Assembly (NCBI GenBank): GCA_963799045.1
Contig: CAWCVN010000001.1
Span: 434,001 to 498,000 of the forward strand
Source: DASRSS01 sp963799045
GTDB lineage: Bacteria > Actinomycetota > Actinomycetes > Mycobacteriales > Jatrophihabitantaceae
Reading direction: 5' to 3'
Length of the DNA: 64,000 nt
In this document: positions 44,838-52,217 of the stretch, piece after piece
Position numbering within the stretch: position 1 is the stretch's first letter
Layout: the number at the start of each line of letters is the position of its first letter
Notes under the pieces: model-generated
Database searches by the model: none
The model's input: only the letters and a program-made list of their open reading frames with translations
What the model was told of the DNA's origin: nothing
Program-made: the position numbers and the translations under genes

Positions 44838-45173
44838 ATGAGCTTCTTCGTCACTGAGGGCAACGCAGTCGCGGACGCCGAGCTGCGGTTCATCGCATCC
44901 GGTAAGGCGGTGGCCAACGTAGTCATCGCGGTCAACGAGCGCATCCGCGACGCCGAGGGCGTCTGGGTCGACGGGCCGGTCTCCTATTACGAGGTCACGG
45001 TGTGGGGCGGGCCGGCCGAGGGCTTCACCGCCGTGGCCAGCAAGGGCACGCCGCTGGTGGTGGCCGGCGCGTTGAGCGTCGAGGAGTACACGGACCATGA
45101 CGGCGCCACTCGCACCCGCCGGCGAATCACCGCCGAGCATGCTGGACGCTCCACCCGCTTCGCCGCCAGCTAA
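44838..45173 (+). CDS. Single-stranded DNA-binding protein-like, short form
   Basis: A 111-residue OB-fold protein like SSB but without the long acidic tail: NAVADAELRFIASGKAVANV, the strand AVNERIRDAEGVWVDGPVSY, YEVTVWGGPAEGFTAVASKG and TPLVVAGALSVEEYTDHDGA all fit SSB. The start ATG at 44838 follows GAGAGGAAC. Because the C-terminal tip that recruits repair proteins is missing, it may act as an element-specific SSB during transfer or replication. It stands alone between a long inverted repeat and the DUF488 remnant. Confidence 0.82.
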   Translation: MSFFVTEGNAVADAELRFIASGKAVANVVIAVNERIRDAEGVWVDGPVSYYEVTVWGGPAEGFTAVASKGTPLVVAGALSVEEYTDHDGATRTRRRITAEHAGRSTRFAAS

Positions 45174-45214
45174 ACCGACGGGGTGGGTCCCGACCTCTGG
45201 ACGGGACCCACCGC

Positions 45215-45330
45215 CCCGGCATCTACACGATCGGTCATTCCACACTGTCTAGCGAGCACTTCCTTCGGCTGCTCCGGATGTACCGGACTGCCGCGATCGC
45301 GGACGTTCGCTTCTCCCCGTACAGCGGGCG
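45215..45330 (+). pseudogene. DUF488 family gene, 5' fragment
   Basis: The frame from about 45215 reads PGIYTIGHSTLSSEHFLRLL then YRTAAIADVRFSPYSGR, the unmistakable N-terminus of a DUF488 protein (IYTIGHST and DVR-x-x-P-x-S). After about 45330 similarity is lost, 68 bases before the IS256 left end. No start codon is obvious. The rest of the gene is not found on the far side of the IS, so DNA was lost around the insertion. Confidence 0.7.
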
Positions 45331-45397
45331 ACAGGCTCTACGTGGTGAAGGCCAGACGGGTCAGGAGCAAGGCACTTGAGGTTGATTCCATCTCGAC

Positions 45398-46842
45398 GGG
45401 GTCTGTCAGGACTTTTGTGTTTGGCTGCTGGCGTGATTCCCCGATCTGAGGTCGGGGGGCAAGGATGATCACGCTCATGACAGATGACGCTATGCCCGGT
45501 GAGTTGTTGCCGGTGGGACGTGCGCTGGAGCCGGTGGACATGTCGCGGCTGGCTGAGCAGCTGGTCGCTTCGGCGGCTGGCCAAGGGGTGCAGTTGACCG
45601 GTGACGGCGGGTTGCTGACCGCCCTGACGCGGCAGGTGCTGCAGGCGGCGTTGGAGGCCGAGATGTCTGCCCATCTCGGCTATGACAAGCGGGACCGAGC
45701 TGGTGCGGATCTGGCCGGTCCGGTCGACGGCAACGTGCGCAACGGTTCATATCCGAAGACGGTCCGCACTGAGATCGGCGAGCTCACCGTCGAGGTCCCG
45801 CGGGACCGGGCCGGGACCTTCGAGCCGGCGATCGTGCCCAAACACCAGCGGAGGATCGCCGGCTTCGACGAGGCCGTCATCTCTCTTTACGCGAAGGGGA
45901 TGACCACCGGCGATATCGCCGAACACCTGGCCGAGGTCTACGGCACCGACGTGTCCAAAGACCTCGTCTCGCGGGTGACCGACCAGGTGCTGGTCGACAT
46001 GCGCTCCTGGCAGTCCCGCCCGCTGGATCGCGTCTGGCCGGTGATCTTGATCGACGCCATCGTGCTCAAGGTTCGCGGAACCTCCGCCTCGGCCGTGGGG
46101 ACCTCGGGGACGGCGGTCGGCAACCGGCCGGTCTATGTCGCGATGGGTATCAACTGCGACGGCGAGCGCGACATCCTGGGGATGTGGGTCGGGCCGACCG
46201 GCGGGGAGGGCGCCAAGCAGTGGATGAACATGCTCACCGAGCTGCGCAACCGTGGGATCCTCGATGCGTGCATCGTCTGCTGCGACGGCCTGACCGGTCT
46301 GCCGGACGCGATCCGGGCGATCTGGCCCGACGCGGTCGTGCAGACCTGCGTGGTGCATCTGGTGCGCAACACGCTGCGCTACGTGTCCAAGAAGTACTGG
46401 CAGGTCATCACCAAGGAGATGCGGGCGATCTACACCGCTGACACCGTCGCCGCAGCCGAGTTGCTGTTCGACGAGTTCGCCGAGAAGTGGCAGCCGCAGT
46501 ACCCGGCGATGATCGACATGTGGCGGCGGTACTGGAACGAGTTCGTGCCGTTCCTGTCGTTCCCACCAGAGATCCGCAAGATCATCTACACGACCAACGG
46601 CATCGAATCGCTCAACGCCCGGTTCCGAGCCGCCACCCGAAGACGGGGTCACTTCCCCGACGAGCAGTCCGCGTTGAAGGTGCTCTACCTGGCCGCGATG
46701 CGCCGCGAGAAGAACCGACCCAACCCGACCGGCCAGATCAACGGCTGGAAGAACATCCTCAACGTGCTGTCCCTGACCTTCGGCGACCGCCTCGGTCTCA
46801 ACTAAGCCAGCTATGCCAAACACAAAGAATCAGACAGACCCC
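45398..46842 (+). mobile_element. IS256-family insertion sequence with terminal inverted repeats
   Basis: A 1445-bp element. The left end begins GGGGTCTGTC at 45398 and the right end finishes GACAGACCCC at 46842; the 28-bp terminal repeats match at 23 positions, with the inner block TTTGTGTTTGGC (left, 45414-45425) identical to the reverse complement of the right end. It holds one intact transposase gene. The 8 bases on each side are not identical, so no target duplication remains, and the two flanks are broken genes. Confidence 0.85.
45465..46805 (+). CDS. IS256-family (Mutator-like) transposase
   Basis: A 446-residue DDE transposase, full length. Landmarks: VLQAALEAEMSAHLGYDKRD, NGSYPKTVRTEIGELTVEVP, FEPAIVPKHQRRIAGFDEAV, ISLYAKGMTTGDIAEHLAEV, the first Asp in VWPVILIDAIVLKVRG, the second in ACIVCCDGLTGLPDAI, VVHLVRNTLRYVSKKYW and the Glu in YTTNGIESLNARFRAATRRR. 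The start ATG at 45465 has an earlier GGGGGGCAAGG as ribosome site. Intact, so probably active. Confidence 0.95.
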   Translation: MITLMTDDAMPGELLPVGRALEPVDMSRLAEQLVASAAGQGVQLTGDGGLLTALTRQVLQAALEAEMSAHLGYDKRDRAGADLAGPVDGNVRNGSYPKTVRTEIGELTVEVPRDRAGTFEPAIVPKHQRRIAGFDEAVISLYAKGMTTGDIAEHLAEVYGTDVSKDLVSRVTDQVLVDMRSWQSRPLDRVWPVILIDAIVLKVRGTSASAVGTSGTAVGNRPVYVAMGINCDGERDILGMWVGPTGGEGAKQWMNMLTELRNRGILDACIVCCDGLTGLPDAIRAIWPDAVVQTCVVHLVRNTLRYVSKKYWQVITKEMRAIYTADTVAAAELLFDEFAEKWQPQYPAMIDMWRRYWNEFVPFLSFPPEIRKIIYTTNGIESLNARFRAATRRRGHFPDEQSALKVLYLAAMRREKNRPNPTGQINGWKNILNVLSLTFGDRLGLN

Positions 46843-47169
46843 GACGGAGAGGTCGAGCGCATCGGCCAATACGCGCACCTTCGAGATGCCGACTTCGCGT
46901 TCACCGCGTTCGATGAAGCCGATAACGGCGCGGTCGATCCCGGTGGCGTTGGCTAGATCAAACTGGGTCAGTCGCCGCTCCTCTCGGAAGTGGCGTACCT
47001 GGCGTCCGAACGCAGCGACGAACGGGTCTTGCTGTTGCGCCGGTCTGTCCGGGTACGACGACCGATGGCCACTCGGAGACGCTATGAAGCGGATCCGCAG
47101 CTTGACGACTACGGATCCGCACCATGCGGGATGCGTATCCGCAGCATCGGAGTAGAGTTTCCAGCGCAC
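46843..47169 (-). pseudogene. XRE-family DNA-binding protein, 3' end truncated by IS256
   Basis: The helix-turn-helix part reads FVAAFGRQVRHFREERRL then TQFDLANATGIDRAVIGFIE and VRVLADALDLSV, a normal XRE domain. Directly after DLSV the frame enters the IS256 right end, so the last helix and stop are lost. The only start codon in frame is the ATG at 47169, which leaves about 50 unusual residues before the domain and places three DNA repeats inside the frame. The true start could be non-canonical. Confidence 0.7.
47089..47143. repeat. Three short repeats spaced 22 bp, operator-like
   Basis: GGATCCGCA at 47091 and 47113 and GTATCCGCA at 47135, with centres exactly 22 bp apart (two helical turns). 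The first is inside the perfect palindrome GCGGATCCGC (47089-47098) and the second inside CGGATCCG. The 22-bp period is not a multiple of three, so it is a DNA-level and not a protein-level repeat. Confidence 0.6.
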
Positions 47170-47391
47170 GTCGGTGCGGGATCCGAGTCCGCCATGAGCC
47201 CGGTGCGCAAACTAACCCGAAGGCTGGGTAGACATGTCGCTGAGCGTCTGGCAAGAGTTTCGCTTGGTCAGTCATCGACGCGCCAGAGGCGTCTTCATCA
47301 GGCGCTCCCAGCCTGCCGTCGCTAGACTCCCGAGAACGCGGCGGCGCGGCCGAGCCGAGTGGAGTAGCTGGGTTGGTCGGGGGGCCAGTGC

Positions 47392-48060
47392 TTGAGAGGC
47401 GGAGCGTGGGCGACAAAGCGAACGAAAGGCCGTGTATTGCAGGCGCGTGCGCAGCGGACACGGGACTCGCTGTTGGCTGCGGCGGCAGAGGTTTTCGACC
47501 GCGTCGGTTACAGCGCTGCAACGGTTGACGACATCGCACAGGAGGCCGACGTGACTAAAGGCGGCCTCGCTTATCACTTTCCGTCCAAAGCAGAGATCGC
47601 CCAGGCCATTGTCGAGGAGCATCACCTCGCCTGGCTGCGGCTAATGGCCGAATCCGATTGCTGGGAGCTCGACGGCCTTGAGACCATCGGGCGCCTGATC
47701 GAGCGGGTTGGCAAGTCGTTCGCGTCCAGCGCGGTCGCCCGGGCAGGATTGCGCCTCGGAAACGAATACCAGCAGATCGACGCTGAACTCCCCGCGCCGT
47801 TCGTTGAGTGGATCGCCAAGATCGGGGAACTGCTGCGCCGGGGCCAGGTCGACGGCTCTGTGCGGTCAACAGTGAACTGCGCTGAATCGGCCTACGTCAT
47901 CGTTGCCACCTTCTACGGTATCCAAGAAGTCTCAGCCCGCCTCACGGGTAGGCGCGACCTCGACCAACGGCTTGAGCAGTGGTGGTCCTCCTTCCGGCTC
48001 TCGCTCGCAGTCGACACGTCTGCGCGGTCAAAGCCCCGCCGGGTAGCGGCGGCTAAGTAA
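47392..48060 (+). CDS. Gamma-butyrolactone receptor-like TetR regulator (ArpA/ScbR type)
   Basis: A 222-residue regulator from a TTG at 47392. HTH: LLAAAAEVFDRVGYSAATVD then DIAQEADVTKGGLAYHFPSK. Ligand domain: AGLRLGNEYQQIDAELP, PFVEWIAKIGELLRRG, with the Trp conserved in true receptors (PFxxW), and FYGIQEVSARLTGRRDLDQR then LEQWW, the ArpA family's C-terminal signature. It should bind operator DNA and release it on binding the signal made by the AfsA-like enzyme, whose gene is convergent and overlaps it by eight bases. The start is uncertain; no better ATG or GTG is in frame. Confidence 0.85.
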   Translation: MRGGAWATKRTKGRVLQARAQRTRDSLLAAAAEVFDRVGYSAATVDDIAQEADVTKGGLAYHFPSKAEIAQAIVEEHHLAWLRLMAESDCWELDGLETIGRLIERVGKSFASSAVARAGLRLGNEYQQIDAELPAPFVEWIAKIGELLRRGQVDGSVRSTVNCAESAYVIVATFYGIQEVSARLTGRRDLDQRLEQWWSSFRLSLAVDTSARSKPRRVAAAK

Positions 48061-49015
48061 CCGGCTCACAGGCCCGCGGGGCGGCTTGCGTCAGGTCCAA
48101 ATATTCAGTGGTGGCCGCGCCGTCGACGTCAACCTCTGCCGCGATCTCGCCACCTTGGGTTGCCCTGAGCTGGAGTCTGTCGAAACTACTTCGGTGAAGT
48201 TCCAGAAAGATCGGATCAGTCAACTCGAGGTACCGATGGAAGCGGCCGACGATCCCAGCAATCGGGCGGCCGACAAGTAGTGGCGTTGCCAGTTGCTGAG
48301 CGGCCTCGAGGACGAGCGCGGCCGGCACGTGATCGGCCGGGTGATCGAAATAGAACGGATGGGTTGCATCAACTCTCAGACAGGCACTGGCAGTCTGGCC
48401 GGCAGGATCAACCCGCAGCTGCGTTATCACGACCTGGCTTTGGCTTTCGCGGCCCACTGTGGTGGCAAGGACATCGGATGGCGGCGGGGCGTCGAGCTCG
48501 TTGGACCTCACCTTTCTTCCTGAGCCGCGCAGCCGTTGGTACAACCGCTGCGAGATGCACGTCAGTTCGCCTCTTCCACGGCCGAATTCCTCGCCTGACG
48601 CCGCCAGCCGAACGCCCAGATTCAGTCCTCCAGCCGCGCCCCGCCCAGGCCGCACCTCGCGCATCTCAGTCAAGGCCGACGCCTCGAACGGGCCGTAGTG
48701 CGCCGTCGGCGGCCGACCCGTCCATTGGAACCCGAGCACCCGTGCGATGAATGCTTCGTCAAGCCCAACGTCCCAGGCCGTGTGCGCAAGGTAGATCCCG
48801 ATCTGGCGGACCCCCTCCAGGACGAGCGTTGAGCCCAACGCTGTCGGCACGTGCGCACCCGTCGTGCTATGCCATCGGGGCCACTGCATCGTGACTACGG
48901 ATCGCAGCTCGTCCAGTGGAGTCACCGAGGTAAGGAACACCTCGTGCACCGACTGCCGGTGAACCAGTTGCCGCGGCACCGTGCGTTCGTCCTCGACATC
49001 AACGCTTTCGGACAT
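48053..49015 (-). CDS. AfsA-like gamma-butyrolactone/butenolide synthase
   Basis: A 320-residue protein with two AfsA hotdog-type repeats. The first begins VPRQLVHRQSVHEVFLTSVT, nearly the AfsA/ScbA/BarX signature, with ALGSTLVLEGVRQIGIYLAH; the second has DATHPFYFDHPADHVPAALV and LEAAQQLATPLL, the classic paired motif. AfsA joins a beta-ketoacyl group to dihydroxyacetone phosphate to form the butenolide phosphate precursor of A-factor type signals. Start ATG at 49015; an operator-like motif lies 15-40 bases upstream. Confidence 0.9.
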   Translation of the reverse strand: MSESVDVEDERTVPRQLVHRQSVHEVFLTSVTPLDELRSVVTMQWPRWHSTTGAHVPTALGSTLVLEGVRQIGIYLAHTAWDVGLDEAFIARVLGFQWTGRPPTAHYGPFEASALTEMREVRPGRGAAGGLNLGVRLAASGEEFGRGRGELTCISQRLYQRLRGSGRKVRSNELDAPPPSDVLATTVGRESQSQVVITQLRVDPAGQTASACLRVDATHPFYFDHPADHVPAALVLEAAQQLATPLLVGRPIAGIVGRFHRYLELTDPIFLELHRSSFDRLQLRATQGGEIAAEVDVDGAATTEYLDLTQAAPRACEPVT

Positions 49016-49030
49016 CGACCCTCCCAGAAC

Positions 49031-49055
49031 ATACCGGTCATCCGGACTCTATGCT
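49031..49055. promoter_or_regulatory. ARE-like site upstream of the AfsA-like gene
   Basis: ACATACCGGTCATCCGGACT (start 49031) shares CATACCGGT-Y-ATCCGGA with the site at 49881. The half ACATACCGGTC is the reverse complement of GACCGGTATGT, one mismatch from the published ArpA half-site. Immediately upstream of the start on the minus strand. Confidence 0.6.
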
Positions 49056-49092
49056 TCACAGGACCCTTACGGAAGAGGCTGGTTCGATCTTG

Positions 49093-49839
49093 TCAGGAGG
49101 GCTGGGCCGGCTCGACGCCACGCCGTTCATTGTCAAGGAAGTCGGCGATGCTGCGAAGGATCAGGGCCGCTCCGGCGTCGTGGAGCTCTTCGAGAGTGCC
49201 CGCCCCGCTCAGGACACCGACTGAGATCATTCCGGCCTCACGGGCCGCTTGGACGTCCCACCGGGTGTCGCCGATCGAATAGATCTGACTCGGAGTGACG
49301 TCGATCCGATCCGCCGCGAGGAGGAGGCTCTCAGGCGACGGCTTGGGCGCGAGTCCTTCGGTTGTGCTGATGATGGGAATACCGTATTGATCGAGCTGAG
49401 GAAGCTGGTGAGCGACGTCCGATGGTTGTGCGCCCGTCACAACGATGGTCGGAATCGCCTTGTAATGTAGAGCATCCAATAGCTCGGGCGCTCCTGGGAT
49501 CGGCCTCACGGTGTGTGCGATTGCCTGTTGAATGGCATCGTGTTCGCGAAGGAGCACGTTGAGTTCGGCCGCCTCAAGGGGAGCGCCGGTCGCTTCCTCG
49601 ATGGCCATGCGGGCGGCGGTCCGACCGATCCCCAGCCACTCCCTGATAACCCAGCTCGGCAGGTTACGGTCGATGGACAGCAGCGCGCCGCGCCACGCTA
49701 CGACCTGGGCCGCGGCGTTGTCGACCAAAGTCCCGTCGACGTCGAGGACCACCCCTGCAAGGGGCGGGAGGAGCAGTCCTGGCGCGAGGGTGTGGGCCCG
49801 ACCATCCGACGGTGTGCTGAGGCTGGCCATCAGCTCCAT
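49093..49839 (-). CDS. HAD-family phosphatase, candidate signal-biosynthesis phosphatase
   Basis: A 248-residue HAD hydrolase. Motif I is GVVLDVDGTLVDN (DxDGT), motif II IVVTGAQPSD, motif III the Lys of GLAPKPSPES, motif IV YSIGDTRWDVQAAREAG. The cap is of the beta-phosphoglucomutase/phosphatase type. The ATG at 49839 (MELMASLSTPS, with AAGGACGG ahead) is preferred, because the ATG at 49884 sits inside the operator-like motif. Lies upstream of the AfsA-like gene on the same strand with its own operator copy. MmfP, the HAD phosphatase of the methylenomycin furan pathway on SCP1, is a precedent for a phosphatase next to an AfsA homologue. Confidence 0.85.
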   Translation of the reverse strand: MELMASLSTPSDGRAHTLAPGLLLPPLAGVVLDVDGTLVDNAAAQVVAWRGALLSIDRNLPSWVIREWLGIGRTAARMAIEEATGAPLEAAELNVLLREHDAIQQAIAHTVRPIPGAPELLDALHYKAIPTIVVTGAQPSDVAHQLPQLDQYGIPIISTTEGLAPKPSPESLLLAADRIDVTPSQIYSIGDTRWDVQAAREAGMISVGVLSGAGTLEELHDAGAALILRSIADFLDNERRGVEPAQPS

Positions 49840-49880
49840 GTTCCGTCCTTGGTCTACCTCGGCAAGACTGACTCGCCTTA

Positions 49881-49905
49881 GCATACCGGTTATCCGGATT
49901 TCTAG
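49881..49905. promoter_or_regulatory. ARE-like site between the HAD and SnoaL-like genes
   Basis: GCATACCGGTTATCCGGATT (start 49881) is the second copy of the CATACCGGT-Y-ATCCGGA motif; 17 of 18 bases match the site at 49032. It lies between divergent genes, so one site could control both. Confidence 0.62.
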
Positions 49906-49916
49906 TTGGAGACAAT

Positions 49917-50342
49917 ATGACCGCTCAGTTGGACGTCGATTCCACCGTACGTCGCTTTATGACAGCTTTCGCTGGCCGTGATTGGGACGAGTTTGGGTTA
50001 CTGCTCGGGGAGGACTCGACGTGGACTGTACCCGGCGCCGCCGTCGTATCTGGGTCCGCGCGCGGCCGCCGCGCGATCATCGAGCGGGCACGCCTGATCA
50101 GCGGACAAGGAGTCCAAGCCGAGCTCCTTGCAATCTTGTCGGGGTTAGAGGGTGCCGCGTTGATTCTGCGCAACACCGTCGCAGGCGACTCGACCCGGCC
50201 CCCGCTCGACGAGCGCGTCGTCCTGGTCGTGAAGGTTCGACACGGCAAGGTAGTCCGGGTGGAAAGCTACGTCAGCGATGTACCTGCCATGGAGCGCTTC
50301 TACGCTCCCGTCGCTGCACGCGGCGATGTGAGCGCGCCGTAG
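49917..50342 (+). CDS. SnoaL/NTF2-like fold protein
   Basis: A 141-residue protein with the cone-shaped NTF2 fold: FMTAFAGRDWDEFGLLLGED, STWTVPGAAVVSGSARGRRA, LDERVVLVVKVRHGKVVRVE and YVSDVPAMERFYA. Such proteins include ketosteroid isomerase, polyketide cyclases (SnoaL) and proteins of unknown role. Starts at the ATG after GGAGACAAT, 12 bases from the operator-like site, and is thus likely under the same control as the HAD gene. It could act on the signal molecule or on its own; not decidable. Confidence 0.75.
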   Translation: MTAQLDVDSTVRRFMTAFAGRDWDEFGLLLGEDSTWTVPGAAVVSGSARGRRAIIERARLISGQGVQAELLAILSGLEGAALILRNTVAGDSTRPPLDERVVLVVKVRHGKVVRVESYVSDVPAMERFYAPVAARGDVSAP

Positions 50343-50416
50343 CGGGGCCAGCAACTTCGCCGCCGCGTGTGAGTTTCGGCTCCGACCGGACATTACTAAG
50401 TGTGAGGGCATCGGAC

Positions 50417-50992
50417 ATGAGCGACCGCGACCGGTTCGTGGATCTGTTCGATTCCCTCTCGCCCCGCGTCTACCTCTACGCACGGCGACACTGCGACGCC
50501 GCAACTGCCCAAGACGTCGTGGCTGAGACCTTCCTGGTGGCCTGGCGCCGCATCAACGACGTTCCTGTCGACTCGATGCCGTGGCTCCTGGCAGTAGCCC
50601 GCAACGTCATCAGCAATCGTTTCCGCGGCGAACTCCGACAGGCTCGACTCGTCGAAGCGATCGGTCACATCGAGCGCATCGCGTCTGATGCACCCGCCGC
50701 AGACGAGTGGATCACCGACCGTGCAGCCCTCATCGAAGCACTGGCCCAGCTCAGCGCGGCCGAGCGGGAGGCTCTCCTGCTCGTCGGATGGGACGGCTGC
50801 ACGACCCGCGAGGCGGCCGCGGTCGTCGGGTGCTCTCCACGCGCCTTCGAGGTCCGGCTCTCACGGGCGCGGGCACGTCTGGCGCGGAGCATCGCGAACC
50901 AGCAGGACGAGGACGACCCGGACCGCCGCCCCCGACCGCCGCAACACGACGCCGACGCCGACGGACATCCCACGACCACACGGGACAGGTAA
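50417..50992 (+). CDS. ECF sigma factor
   Basis: A 191-residue sigma-70 family protein with region 2 (FVDLFDSLSPRVYLYARRHC, AQDVVAETFLVAWRRINDVP, MPWLLAVARNVISNRFRGEL) and region 4 (EALAQLSAAEREALLLVGWD, TTREAAAVVGCSPRAFEVRL, SRARARL). ATG at 50417; a GTG at 50402 is in frame. Its last base overlaps the start of the CU044_5270-like membrane protein (TAATG), the usual sigma/anti-sigma layout. It may drive the exporter or secreted-protein genes downstream. Confidence 0.88.
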   Translation: MSDRDRFVDLFDSLSPRVYLYARRHCDAATAQDVVAETFLVAWRRINDVPVDSMPWLLAVARNVISNRFRGELRQARLVEAIGHIERIASDAPAADEWITDRAALIEALAQLSAAEREALLLVGWDGCTTREAAAVVGCSPRAFEVRLSRARARLARSIANQQDEDDPDRRPRPPQHDADADGHPTTTRDR

Positions 50993-51990
50993 TGGACGAT
51001 CCACTCCTCGCGGCGCTCCAGGCGATCCGCCCCGACACGCAGACACTGGAAGCCGAGTGGCCGGCCGACGACCGTCTGGACACCCTGATGAATATCCTCG
51101 GTCAGCCGGGGCAGCAGGGCCCGCCGCGCCGACGCCTGTTGACCGCTCGACGGGTCTCCTTGGCTGCGGCATTTGCAGCAGCTGCCGCTGCGGTCGCTGT
51201 CGTCGTCGGCGTGCTGCTGCCGGCCGGCACGCCCGCGGGACCCAGCGCCGCCAGCGCGGCTACGTTGACGCGTCTAGCCGCCGTAGCGGTTACCGCGCAC
51301 GGTCAAACGGTGGGACCGAATCAGTACCAGTACACCTCGTCGACTGAGACGCAGACCATTGGTACCAGCGACGAACGCGGCAGCATCAACTACGCCGAAT
51401 GGCAGTCGCCGGACGGCGACTCGTGGGTCAGCATCAGCGGCGGACCAGCGGCCGGCTGTCACTACCGCCCCGCCGACATGCCGCCCGCACCTCCTGGCAG
51501 CACCGGTCGCAGCCAGTATCAGCCGCCTACTGCCTCACGGCCCGACTTCGCGGCGGCGTCCCAACAATTCCTCGATACCTTGCCGACCGACACAGCCGCC
51601 CTGGCCGCCTACCTGGACGCACACGTCAACTACGCCGGTCCCGACGAGCAGGCGCGCTTCGCCGCGATCAAAGACATCCTCACGTACACGATTGCTCCAC
51701 CAGCGCTGCGAGCAGCGGCGATCCGCGTCCTCGCCCAGACCCCGCACATCACCACTCAGCAATCGGCCACCGACCCAGCCGGGCGTTCGACCATCCGCGT
51801 CGACTTCCACGACTCTCGGGCCGGCGCCGGCTACGTCGACACGCTCTACTTCGACGGCGACACGGCCCAGCTGCTAGACGAGACGCAGTCGGACAACGGA
51901 ACCGTCTTCTGGCAGCGCGTCGTGCACCAGCAAACGGTCACGGCTGCCCTGCCTAACCAGGTCTCGTCCTGCGCCAAGACGAGCCGGTAG
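50992..51990 (+). CDS. CU044_5270-like membrane protein, probable anti-sigma partner
   Basis: A 332-residue protein with a short cytosolic N-terminus (DPLLAALQAIRPDTQTLEAE), a membrane span at about residue 55-75 (VSLAAAFAAAAAAVAVVVGVLL) and a large exported part with SAASAATLTRLAAVA and the conserved C-terminal block YVDTLYFDGDTAQLLDETQS. This is the CU044_5270 family, which is almost always encoded next to an ECF sigma factor. The one-base overlap with the sigma gene supports anti-sigma function. It may sense an envelope signal. Confidence 0.78.
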   Translation: MDDPLLAALQAIRPDTQTLEAEWPADDRLDTLMNILGQPGQQGPPRRRLLTARRVSLAAAFAAAAAAVAVVVGVLLPAGTPAGPSAASAATLTRLAAVAVTAHGQTVGPNQYQYTSSTETQTIGTSDERGSINYAEWQSPDGDSWVSISGGPAAGCHYRPADMPPAPPGSTGRSQYQPPTASRPDFAAASQQFLDTLPTDTAALAAYLDAHVNYAGPDEQARFAAIKDILTYTIAPPALRAAAIRVLAQTPHITTQQSATDPAGRSTIRVDFHDSRAGAGYVDTLYFDGDTAQLLDETQSDNGTVFWQRVVHQQTVTAALPNQVSSCAKTSR

Positions 51991-52027
51991 GTCCGCCGTG
52001 TTCACACTCTGTGCTCTCAGTAGACTC

Positions 52028-52055
52028 TTGACAAAACCCGGACGTCCGGTAGGTT
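52028..52055 (+). promoter_or_regulatory. Strong promoter with palindromic operator in the spacer
   Basis: A consensus -35 TTGACA (52028-52033) and a -10-like TAGGTT (52050-52055) are 16 bp apart. The spacer contains the perfect palindrome CCGGACGTCCGG (52038-52049), flanked by AAAC and GGTTT, giving an overall operator that resembles gamma-butyrolactone receptor sites. It is upstream of the secreted-protein gene with a leader of about 160 bases. Confidence 0.6.
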
Positions 52056-52057
52056 TC

Positions 52058-52077
52058 GGTGTGTTCGACGACACACC
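52058..52077 (+). repeat. Hairpin at the start of the leader
   Basis: GGTGTGT (52058-52064) and ACACACC (52071-52077) form a perfect 7-bp stem with a 6-base loop just after the -10. It may stabilise the leader mRNA or be a second operator. Confidence 0.5.
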
Positions 52078-52217
52078 CCACGGCGCGCATGGAGCGGTCG
52101 GCGAATCACCCCGACCAGGCATCGGCGGCTGTCCAGAGGAAGGGGGGTGTCGTCGTCCAGCAGCTGAGCCCTCGTCGGGACCACCAACCGTCCCCGACTG
52201 TCGAGAGAAGAAAACCC

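Noticed and set aside
47089..47143. Iteron-type replication origin
   Set aside because: Only three copies, no adjacent rep gene, palindromic nature, and position at an XRE gene fit operators better.
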